DNA of 64,000 bases from Stenotrophomonas sp. BIGb0135 (GTDB lineage Bacteria > Pseudomonadota > Gammaproteobacteria > Xanthomonadales > Xanthomonadaceae): contig NZ_JANUDX010000001.1 in the NCBI RefSeq assembly GCF_024810105.1, forward strand, positions 186,001 to 250,000, written 5' to 3'. Shown one piece after another: positions 51,526-62,468 of this stretch. The number at the start of each line of letters is the position of its first letter. The first letter of the stretch is position 1. The position numbers were made by a program, and so were the translations under genes. The notes beneath the pieces are model-generated. The model was not told the origin of the DNA and searched no databases. It was given only the letters and a program-made list of their open reading frames with translations.

Positions 51526-52931
51526 GTGAACCAGGCGATGAGCGGCGGCGAGAACACCCGGCTGATCATATTGATCAGCGTGGTGGCGACGATTGGCGGA
51601 TTCCTGTTCGGGTTCGACAGCGGCGTGATCAACGGCACCCAGGACGGCCTGCACCAGGCGTTCAGGTCCGGCGAGTGGATGCAGGGGTTCGAGATCGCCT
51701 CGATGCTGCTGGGCTGCGCGGTCGGTGCGTTCAGCGCCGGCCGGCTGGCCGACAGCCTGGGGCGGCGCAACGTGCTGATCATCTCGGCGATACTGTTCCT
51801 GCTGTCGGCGATCGGCGCGGGTGCGGCGTCGTCCTCGGCCATGTTCATCGTTGCGCGGGTGATGGGCGGCTTTGCGGTGGGGGCGGCCAGCGTGATCTCG
51901 CCGGCGTACATCGCCGAAGTCGCGCCGGCGCGCTACCGCGGGCGCCTGGCCACGGTGCAGCAGATCGCCATCATCAGTGGGCTCACCGTCGCCTTCCTGT
52001 CCAACTATCTGCTGGCGGCCACCGCCGGCGCCTCGACCGAGGCGCTGTGGGGCGGGCACGCGGCGTGGCGCTGGATGTTCTGGATGCAGGCGCTGCCCTC
52101 GCTGCTGTTCCTGGTGCTGTTGCTGACCATTCCGGAGAGCCCGCGCTACCTGGTGGCGAAGCGCCGCAAGGAGGCGGCGCTGGTCGTGCTCACCCGGTTG
52201 TTCGGCGCTGCCGGGGCACAGACCAAGCTGGTCGAGATCGACGCCTCGCTGTCGACCGACCACCATCGCCCGCGACTGTCAGACCTGCGCAACACGGTCA
52301 CCGGCAGGATCCGCCCGATCATCTGGGTCGGCGTCGGCCTGGCTACGTTCCAGCAGCTGGTCGGCATCAACGTGGTGTTCTACTACGGCGCGGTGCTCTG
52401 GCAAGCGGTCGGCTTCTCCGAAAACGATGCATTGCTGATCAATGTCCTGTCCGGTGCGCTCAGCATCGGGGCCTGCATCGTCACCGTGCTGCTGATCGAC
52501 CGTATCGGGCGCAAGCCGCTGTTGTGGGTCGGCTCGGCGGGCATGGCGGTGTCGCTGGCGCTGCTGGTGGTGGCATTCGCCAGTGGTTCGCTGGTGGACG
52601 GGCGCCTGCACCTGCCCGGGGGCATGGGCACGCTGGCGTTGGTGGCGGCCAATGCCTACGTGGTGTTTTTCAACCTCTCCTGGGGGCCGGTGATGTGGGT
52701 GATGCTGGGCGAGATGTTCCCCAACCAGATCCGTGGCTCGGCGTTGGCCGTGGCGGGTGCCGCGCAATGGACCGCCAACTTCGCCGTCACGGTGACATTC
52801 CCCATCCTGCTGGCCGGCATCGGGCTGGCGGCGACCTACAGCATCTACCTGGTGGCGGCGATCCTCTCGGTCTTCTTCGTGCTCCGGTACGTGCACGAAA
52901 CCAAGGGCAAGGAACTGGAGCAGATGGAAGG

Positions 52932-52935
<4 letters not shown>
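51526..52935 (+). CDS. xylE: Sugar:H+ symporter (XylE-like)
   Basis: A 469-residue MFS sugar porter with 12 helices: GGFLFGFDSGVINGTQ in helix 1, GRLADSLGRRNVL in loop 2-3, PESPRYLVAKRRKE after helix 6, FQQLVGINVVFYYGAVLW in helix 7 and LIDRIGRKPLLW in loop 8-9, with RGSALAVAGAAQW. D-xylose is the inferred substrate from position after xylA. GGAGGAG precedes GTG 51526. Its stop overlaps the GH3 start (ATGA). Confidence 0.88.
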
Positions 52936-55502
<2,567 letters not shown>

Positions 55503-55519
55503 CCCTGCGTCGTGCGCCA

Positions 55520-56611
55520 TCAGCGCTTGGGCGGTTGCGCGACCGAGTCGCGCACCACCAACCGGTGGGGCATGATGTGATCGGTCAGTGCACGCGCTTC
55601 GTCGGGCTTGCGGCGGATGGCGCGCAGCAGGATATCGATGGCGGCATCGGCCATCGAGGCGATCGGTTGGTGGATGGTGGTGAGTTCGGGCCAGACGGTG
55701 GTTGCGGCCGAGGTGTCATCGAAGCCCACCACCGAGAGGTCGCGGGGTACCTCGAGGCCGCGTCGGTGCGCGACGGAAATCGCGGCGGCGCCCATGTCGT
55801 CGTTGCTGGCGAAGATCGCGGTCGGTGGCCGGCGGTGCGACAGCAGCTTCTCGGCGGCGGCCAGGCCCGAGCGGTAGGTGTAGTCCCCCTGCTGGACGAG
55901 GCCGGGGTCGACCTGCAGCCCGGCGTCCTGCAGGGCGCTGACAAAGCCGTCGTAGCGCCGCGCGCTTGCGCTGAGGTCGTTGCGGCCCCGGATGAATCCG
56001 ATGCGGCTGTGGCCCTGCTGGATCAGGTGTTCGGCCAACTCCTTGCCGGCCTGGAGGTCGTCGATGCGCACGCAGGAGATGGCGCTGCCCAGGTGGCCCG
56101 GTGCGATCGCGACCACGGGGATGCCGGCCCTGACGAGCTCGGTCACGGCGGGCTGCGACTCGCACAGCGGCGGCGGCAGAATGACGCCATCCACGCGGCC
56201 GGCCAGGGCCCGCGCCGCCTTGCGCTCGGCGGCGGGGTCCAGGTCATCCCAGTAGTCGACCACCAGCTGGATGGCAGCGTTGGACGCGACACGCAGCAAG
56301 CCCACCAGCAGTTCGCGGAGGTAGGCACCGCTGGGATTGGTGTAGATCAGCGCGATGCGGGTGTGCTGCGCGGCCGCCAGCGAACTGGCCGCCAGGTTGG
56401 GCGTATAGCCCAGTTCGCGCACCGCGCGCATCACGCGCTCACGGGTGGCATCGCGCACCTTGCCCTGGTTGATCGCCCGCGACACGGTCATCGGCGACAC
56501 GCCGGCCAACGCCGCCACCTCGTCGATCGTCACGCCGCTGGTCTTGCGGCGGACCGATTTCTTCGGCTTGTCCACTCCGTGCTCCCGTTCTTCTTTGTGA
56601 CGCTGTCGCAT
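55520..56611 (-). CDS. Second LacI-family repressor
   Basis: A 363-residue repressor closely related to XylR (same VGFDDTSAATTVWPELTTIH stretch; helix-turn-helix VTIDEVAALAGVSPMTVSRA). It lies convergent to the GH3 gene and divergent to the GH67 gene. The start may be ATG 56611 or GTG 56575, which has GGGAG 6 bp before it; the latter is 12 codons shorter. No copy of the GGTAGCGCTACC box was seen in the divergent region, so its own operator differs or lies elsewhere. It probably controls the GH67-GH43-GH3 arm. Confidence 0.85.
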   Translation of the reverse strand: MRQRHKEEREHGVDKPKKSVRRKTSGVTIDEVAALAGVSPMTVSRAINQGKVRDATRERVMRAVRELGYTPNLAASSLAAAQHTRIALIYTNPSGAYLRELLVGLLRVASNAAIQLVVDYWDDLDPAAERKAARALAGRVDGVILPPPLCESQPAVTELVRAGIPVVAIAPGHLGSAISCVRIDDLQAGKELAEHLIQQGHSRIGFIRGRNDLSASARRYDGFVSALQDAGLQVDPGLVQQGDYTYRSGLAAAEKLLSHRRPPTAIFASNDDMGAAAISVAHRRGLEVPRDLSVVGFDDTSAATTVWPELTTIHQPIASMADAAIDILLRAIRRKPDEARALTDHIMPHRLVVRDSVAQPPKR

Positions 56612-56647
56612 CCAAAGCACGTCCGGAGCTTACAAGGTTTGCGGTCC

Positions 56648-58798
56648 GTGCTGCGGCCGCGTTCGGGTGTCGAGCGGTGTCATTGGATGCTCGGTGCCGC
56701 GATGGTCCTGTTGGGCTGCATGGGCGAGGCACGCGCCGAGGATGGCTATGCACTTTGGATGCGCTACGTCCCGCTCGAACCCGCACTCGCGGCCGACTGC
56801 CACGCGCGCCTCGCGGACGTAGCGGCGCCCGATCAGACACCCACCCAGCGTGCCGCGCGCGAGGAGCTGAGGCGTGGTCTCACCGGGCTTACCGGCAGCC
56901 CGCCACGGATGCAGGGTGACGCCAGCCAGGCGTCGCTGGTGCTGGGTACACCGCAGTCGTCAACGTTGATCGCCCCGTTCCGGGCAGAGATTGCATCGCT
57001 GGGCGACGAAGGTTACCTGCTCAGGCGCACCCGGATGGGTGGGCGCGACGTCGTTCTGGTGGCGGCGCGCCGGGATATCGGGGTGCTGTATGGCGTGTTC
57101 CACCTGCTGCGACTGCTGCAGACGGGCGCGTCACTGGACAGCCTGGACGTGCGCGAGTCGCCACGGCTCCGGCTGCGCGTGCTCAACCACTGGGACAACC
57201 TCGACGGTCATGTCGAACGCGGCTACGCCGGGCGATCGCTGTGGGAGTGGCAGACGCTGCCGGAGTGGCGCAACCCACGCTACACCGACTACGCGCGCGC
57301 CAACGCCTCGGTGGGTATCAACGGCACCGTGCTCAACAACGTCAATGCCAGTGCGCAGAGCCTTGCGCCGGCGTATCTCGACAAAGCGGCCACGCTGGCG
57401 GACATCTTCCGGCCCTACGGCATCCGCGTGTACCTGAGCGTGCGCTTCAGCGCCCCCATCGAACTGGGTGGGCTCGACACTGCCGATCCGCTCGACCCGG
57501 CGGTACAACGCTGGTGGCGCGACAAGGCCCGCGACATCTACGCGCGCATTCCGGATTTCGGCGGCTTCCTGGTGAAGGCCAATTCCGAAGGGCAGCCTGG
57601 CCCGCAGGATTACGGTCGCTCGCATGCCGACGGGGCCAATCTGCTGGCCACTGCACTGGCCCCGCATGGCGGGGTGGTGATGTGGCGCGCCTTCGTCTAT
57701 GCACACGATGTGCCTGCAGACCGCGCCACGCAGGCATACGCCGAATTCGCCGGGCTGGACGGTGCGTTCCTCCCGAACGTGATCCTGCAGGTAAAGAACG
57801 GGCCCATCGATTTCCAACCGCGCGAGCCCTTCCATCCGCTGTTCGGAGCCATGCCACGCACGCCGCTGATGATGGAAGTGCAGATCACCAAGGAGTATCT
57901 CGGCTTCGCCACGCACCTGGTGTACCTGGGGCCGCTGTACGAGGAAGTGCTTCGTGCCGACACCCGCGGCGGTCGCGGGGGCGCCACGGTTGCGCAGGCC
58001 CTGAGTGGCATGGCCGGCGTCGCCAATGTCGGTGCGGACGCCACCTGGAGCGGGTCGCACTTCGATCAGGCCAACTGGTACGCGTTCGGCAGGCTTGCAT
58101 GGGACCCGCAGCACGCCGCCCGCGCCATCGCGGCGGACTGGGCCGCGATGACATTCGCGCCGGATCCGGAGGTGGTGCAACCCATCGTCGGGATGATGAT
58201 GGCCTCGCGCGAGGCCGCCGTGAACTACATGACCCCGCTGGGCCTGCACCACCTGATGGCGCGCGGGCACCACTACGGGCCCGGTCCCTGGGTGGACGGC
58301 GGCCCGCGCGCGGATTGGACGTCGGTGTACTACCACCGTGCCGATCGCGCGGGGATCGGCTTCGACCGGACCGCCCGTGGCAGCAATGCGGTGGGCCAGT
58401 ACGCGCCCGGGGTGGCTGCCATGTACGGGGATCCGGCGCGGGTGCCGGAGCCGCTGCTGCTGTGGTTCCACCACGTGCCCTGGGATCACCGCATGGCCTC
58501 CGGCAGGACACTGTGGAACGAACTGGTCGGGCGCTATTCGCAGGGCGTAAGCCAGGTGCAGGCCATGCAGGCGACCTGGGACAGCCTGCAGGGTAGGGTG
58601 GATCGGCAACGATACGCGCAGGTCGCCGCCTTCCTCCGCATCCAGCGGCGCGAAGCACAGTGGTGGCGCGATGCGAGCGTGGCCTACTTCCAGTCGGTGA
58701 GCGGGCTGCCGTTGCCGGCGGGCGAAGCCGCGCCGCCACATCCGCTGGCCTGGTACGAAGCCCTGCAGTTCCCCTCTGCGCCGGGGGATGGGCGATGA
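56648..58798 (+). CDS. agu67A: GH67 alpha-glucuronidase
   Basis: A 716-residue exported GH67 enzyme that removes (4-O-methyl)glucuronic acid from the ends of xylo-oligosaccharides. The catalytic core has LNHWDNLDGHVERGYAGRSL; the acid/base candidates are Glu in VKANSEGQPGP, Asp in GPIDFQPREPFHP and Glu in LMMEVQITKEYLG. GTG 56648 gives a basic n-region before the signal core (MLGAAMVLLGCMGEARA); ATG 56687 would give a signal without basic residues. Its stop overlaps the esterase start. It is cotranscribed with the following enzymes. Confidence 0.93.
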   Translation: MLRPRSGVERCHWMLGAAMVLLGCMGEARAEDGYALWMRYVPLEPALAADCHARLADVAAPDQTPTQRAAREELRRGLTGLTGSPPRMQGDASQASLVLGTPQSSTLIAPFRAEIASLGDEGYLLRRTRMGGRDVVLVAARRDIGVLYGVFHLLRLLQTGASLDSLDVRESPRLRLRVLNHWDNLDGHVERGYAGRSLWEWQTLPEWRNPRYTDYARANASVGINGTVLNNVNASAQSLAPAYLDKAATLADIFRPYGIRVYLSVRFSAPIELGGLDTADPLDPAVQRWWRDKARDIYARIPDFGGFLVKANSEGQPGPQDYGRSHADGANLLATALAPHGGVVMWRAFVYAHDVPADRATQAYAEFAGLDGAFLPNVILQVKNGPIDFQPREPFHPLFGAMPRTPLMMEVQITKEYLGFATHLVYLGPLYEEVLRADTRGGRGGATVAQALSGMAGVANVGADATWSGSHFDQANWYAFGRLAWDPQHAARAIAADWAAMTFAPDPEVVQPIVGMMMASREAAVNYMTPLGLHHLMARGHHYGPGPWVDGGPRADWTSVYYHRADRAGIGFDRTARGSNAVGQYAPGVAAMYGDPARVPEPLLLWFHHVPWDHRMASGRTLWNELVGRYSQGVSQVQAMQATWDSLQGRVDRQRYAQVAAFLRIQRREAQWWRDASVAYFQSVSGLPLPAGEAAPPHPLAWYEALQFPSAPGDGR

Positions 58799-60777
58799 AC
58801 AGAACCTGGTGGCTGGGCGGCCTGTTGGCCATCGCCCTGGGGCACGGCGCTGCACCGTCCATGGCGCAGCAACCAACGACGCCGCTGCTGCATCCGCTGT
58901 TCCAGGACCACGCCGTCCTGCAGCGCGACCAGCCCATTCCCGTTTGGGGCAACGCGGCCCCCGGCATCACGGTTTCCCTGACATTCGCCGGCCAGGCGCT
59001 GACTACCCGCGCGGACGCACAAGGCCACTGGCAGGCGACACTCAGGCCCGCCCCACCTGGCGGACCTCACGAAATGACGGTGCTGGCAGGGCAGGCCACC
59101 CAGACCGTGCGCGACGTGCTGCTGGGCGATGTCTGGTTGTGTGCCGGGCAGTCGAACATGGAACTTCCCGTGCGACGCACGCTTGACGCAGATAGCGAGC
59201 TGGCCGCTGCCACGCGGCCGGACATCCGCCTGTTCACCGTGCCGAAGGCGGCCGCGTTGACGCCCGAACCCGCGTTCGCCGCGCCGGTGTCGTGGCAGCC
59301 CGCGTCGCCGGGCACGGTCCGCGATTTTTCCGCCGCCTGCTTCTACTTCGCACTCGAGCTGCAGAAGACCGTCCGCGTGCCGATGGGGCTGATCCAGTCG
59401 GCGTGGGGCGGGTCGCGGATCGAGGCCTGGACCAGCACCGAGGCCCTGCGCACGCAGGGTGGCATGGCCCCGGCGCTGGACGTGCTCGCGCTGTATGCCA
59501 GCGATCCTGTTGCGGCCAATGCCCGATGGGGTCGGCAGTGGCAGCAGTGGTGGACGGGGCGCGAGGGTGCCATCGGCGGCGACACGCCGTGGCAACCCGG
59601 CGCAGGCGGCACGGGATGGCAGGACGCACCGCCCGGGCTCGGGGCTTGGGAGCGTTGGGGCGTGCCGGCGCTTTCCGAGTACAACGGCATGGTCTGGTAC
59701 CGCACCCGGGTGACCCTGAGCGCCGCCCAGGCGGGGCAGGGGGCGCGCCTCGAACTGGGCGCCGTCGATGAGACCGACCTGACCTGGGTGAACGGCGTGG
59801 CCGTGGGCAGCCAGTACGGTCCGGGCGAGGCGCGGTCGTATCCGCTGCCCGTCGGTCTGTTGAAGGCAGGCGTCAATACGGTCGTGATCAACGTGCTCGA
59901 CACGTACGGCGACGGCGGCCTGGCGGGCCCTGCACATGCCCACAGCGTGCGACTGGACGATGGCACGCGGATCGCCCTGGACTCGCCGTGGCAGTACCGG
60001 GTGGCCCCCGCTGCATCGACACCGCCACTCGCGCCGTGGCACGCCGCGACGGGCCTGTCGACGCTGTACAACGGCATGATCGCGCCGCTGGGCCGCTATG
60101 GCCTGCGCGGCATGGTGTGGTACCAGGGCGAATCCAATACCGGCGACGGCGCCGCTTACGCCGCGCGGCTGCGCAGCCTGCGCGACGACTGGCGCGGGCG
60201 TTTCGGTGCCGACATGCCCTTGCTGGTGGTGCAGTTGGCCGGCTATGGCCAGCCGCCCAGTGCGCCCGGCGACAGTGGTTGGGCACAGGTGCGCGAAGCG
60301 CAGCGGCGGGTCGCGGCGGACGACCTGCATACCAGGCTCGCGCTGGCCATCGACATCGGCGACGCGTACGACATCCATCCGCCCAACAAACAGGAACTCG
60401 GCCGGCGTCTGGCGCGGGCGGCCCGGCATGTGGTCTACGGCGACCGGTCCGTCGCCGCGTCCGGCCCCACGCCCCGCCAGGCGTCGCGCACCGAAGCCGG
60501 CGTGCGGATCGCGTTCGACAGCGTCACCGGCACCTTGATCACCACCGGTGCGAAGGGCCCGATCGGCTTCGAGGTCTGCGATGCCGGTGCGCGGCACTGT
60601 GCCTATGCCGATGCGGTACTGGACGGGCGTGACGTCGTCCTGCACGGCCCGCCGCCCAGCCCTGGCGCACGCGTGCGCTACTGCTGGGCCGATGGCCCGG
60701 TCTGTACGCTGCGCGACAGCAGTGGTGCGCCGGCGGGCCCGTTCGAGCTGTCCCTCACCACTGTAGAGGTGCCTTGA
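58795..60777 (+). CDS. SASA-type acetylesterase (acetylxylan esterase candidate)
   Basis: A 660-residue exported esterase (signal peptide to APSMAQ) of the sialate-O-acetylesterase/SGNH family. WLCAGQSNMELPV holds the catalytic Ser (with GDVWL before it); WYQGESNTGDG the second block, and YDIHPPNKQELGRRLA the Asp-x-x-His-like block. A jelly-roll insert occupies about 280-400. In this context it should remove acetyl groups from xylan, as reported for AxeXA of Xanthomonas. It overlaps GH67 (ATGA) and GH43. Confidence 0.85.
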   Translation: MNRTWWLGGLLAIALGHGAAPSMAQQPTTPLLHPLFQDHAVLQRDQPIPVWGNAAPGITVSLTFAGQALTTRADAQGHWQATLRPAPPGGPHEMTVLAGQATQTVRDVLLGDVWLCAGQSNMELPVRRTLDADSELAAATRPDIRLFTVPKAAALTPEPAFAAPVSWQPASPGTVRDFSAACFYFALELQKTVRVPMGLIQSAWGGSRIEAWTSTEALRTQGGMAPALDVLALYASDPVAANARWGRQWQQWWTGREGAIGGDTPWQPGAGGTGWQDAPPGLGAWERWGVPALSEYNGMVWYRTRVTLSAAQAGQGARLELGAVDETDLTWVNGVAVGSQYGPGEARSYPLPVGLLKAGVNTVVINVLDTYGDGGLAGPAHAHSVRLDDGTRIALDSPWQYRVAPAASTPPLAPWHAATGLSTLYNGMIAPLGRYGLRGMVWYQGESNTGDGAAYAARLRSLRDDWRGRFGADMPLLVVQLAGYGQPPSAPGDSGWAQVREAQRRVAADDLHTRLALAIDIGDAYDIHPPNKQELGRRLARAARHVVYGDRSVAASGPTPRQASRTEAGVRIAFDSVTGTLITTGAKGPIGFEVCDAGARHCAYADAVLDGRDVVLHGPPPSPGARVRYCWADGPVCTLRDSSGAPAGPFELSLTTVEVP

Positions 60778-62468
60778 TGCGTCTGCTGCTCGCCACGCTG
60801 GTCGTGCTGTTGTCCACCTTGGTGCAACCGCTGGGCGCCGCGCCCGCGCCACCGGTCTACTTCGACTGGTTCGAGTACGCGGGGCACGATACGGCCTTTG
60901 CAACGCCACTGCCCGCCGGGCACTACCGCAACCCGATCCTGGCCGGCTTCCACGCGGACCCGAGCATCGTCAGCGCGAACGGTCGCTTCTACCTGGTCAA
61001 TTCCAGCTTCACCTACTTTCCCGGCATCCCGGTGTTCGAGAGCGTTGATCTGGTGCATTGGAAGCAGATCGGCAACGTGATCGAGCGTCCCACCCAGTTG
61101 GACTTCGATGGCCTGAGCGTGTCCCGCGGCATCTTCGCGCCGGCCATCACGTACCACGATGGCGTGTTCCATGTGGTCACCACGGCGGTCGACAGCGGTG
61201 GCAACTTCATCGCCACCGCGCGCGATCCGGCGGGCCCGTGGTCCGACCCGCACTGGCTGCCAGGCGTCGACGGCATCGATCCCTCGCTGTTCTTCAATGA
61301 CGACGGCACGGTTTACCTGCTCAACAATGATGCGCCCCCGGGCCCGCCGCGCTACGAGGGGCACCGCGCGATCTGGATGCAGCAGCTCGATCTGGCCACC
61401 TTCAGGCCGGTAGGCCCGCGCAGGGTGCTGATCGACGCCGGCGTGAAGCCCGCAAAGAACCCGATCTGGATCGAGGGCCCGCACCTCTACAAACGCGATG
61501 GCTGGTACTACCTCTCCGACGCCGAAGGGGGTACCGGGCCGCAGCATTCCCAGGTGGTCCTGCGCAGCCGTGATGTCTGGGGGCCGTACATTCCGTATGC
61601 GGGCAATCCGATTCTCACCCAGCGCGACCTGCCCGACGACCGGCCGCTGCCGATCACCAACGCGGGGCATGCCGATCTGGTGGAAGGTCCGGACGGCTCC
61701 TGGTGGGCGGTGTTCCTTGCCAGTCGCAATTACCAGACGCAGCACTACAACACAGGGCGGGAAACCTATCTGCTGCCGGTGCAATGGCGTGACGGCTGGC
61801 CGGTGATCCTGCCGGCCGAGCAGGCCATCCCGTACGCGGTCAAGGCGCCGTCGTGGATGCAGGGCGAGGCATCGCAGGCGCCTGCCACCGGCAACTTCGT
61901 CGATCGCGACGACTTCGATGCACCGATACTCGGCACCGGCTGGCTGCGGGTACGGGTCCCCAAACAGGCATGGGCAGACCTGGGCCTGCGGCCGGGCGCC
62001 CTGGCGGTGCATCCGCTGGCGGAGAACCTGGACACGCTGCGCAACCCGGCCTTCCTCGGGCGTCGCCAGCAGCACCTGCGGTTCGAGGCCAGCACCGCCA
62101 TGACGCGCCCGGCGACGGGCGTGGCGGCCGGCCTTGCAGCGTTCCAGAACGAGGACTACTGGTATTTCCTCGGCGTGCGCAGCCTGGGCGGCGATCGCGT
62201 GGCGATCTTCCTCGAAACACGCGACGGTCGCGGTGCGACCCGCACCCTGGCCACGCGCGACGTGGCCGCGTCCACGTCACTGGGCTTGAAGATCGGCGGT
62301 GACGGGGGCCGCTATGCGTTCGCGTTCGATACCGGCGATGGCCGTGGCTGGCAGACGCTCGCGGGCGACGTGGACGGAACGGTATTGAGTACGGATCGCG
62401 CAGGCGGCTTCGTCGGCGCCCTGCTGGGACCATTCGCGCGCGACGAGCGTGCCTTGAGGAGCAAATGA
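60777..62468 (+). CDS. GH43 beta-xylosidase/arabinofuranosidase
   Basis: A 563-residue exported GH43 protein. YRNPILAGFHADPSIVSANG gives the catalytic base Asp, PGVDGIDPSLFFNDDG the pKa-modulating Asp, and NPIWIEGPHLYKRDG the acid Glu. The C-terminal about 200 residues are the beta-sandwich (DUF1349-like) domain found in xylosidases of this family. ATG 60777 overlaps the esterase stop (TGATG). It should cut xylose from the non-reducing end of oligomers, or arabinose side chains. Confidence 0.92.
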   Translation: MRLLLATLVVLLSTLVQPLGAAPAPPVYFDWFEYAGHDTAFATPLPAGHYRNPILAGFHADPSIVSANGRFYLVNSSFTYFPGIPVFESVDLVHWKQIGNVIERPTQLDFDGLSVSRGIFAPAITYHDGVFHVVTTAVDSGGNFIATARDPAGPWSDPHWLPGVDGIDPSLFFNDDGTVYLLNNDAPPGPPRYEGHRAIWMQQLDLATFRPVGPRRVLIDAGVKPAKNPIWIEGPHLYKRDGWYYLSDAEGGTGPQHSQVVLRSRDVWGPYIPYAGNPILTQRDLPDDRPLPITNAGHADLVEGPDGSWWAVFLASRNYQTQHYNTGRETYLLPVQWRDGWPVILPAEQAIPYAVKAPSWMQGEASQAPATGNFVDRDDFDAPILGTGWLRVRVPKQAWADLGLRPGALAVHPLAENLDTLRNPAFLGRRQQHLRFEASTAMTRPATGVAAGLAAFQNEDYWYFLGVRSLGGDRVAIFLETRDGRGATRTLATRDVAASTSLGLKIGGDGGRYAFAFDTGDGRGWQTLAGDVDGTVLSTDRAGGFVGALLGPFARDERALRSK

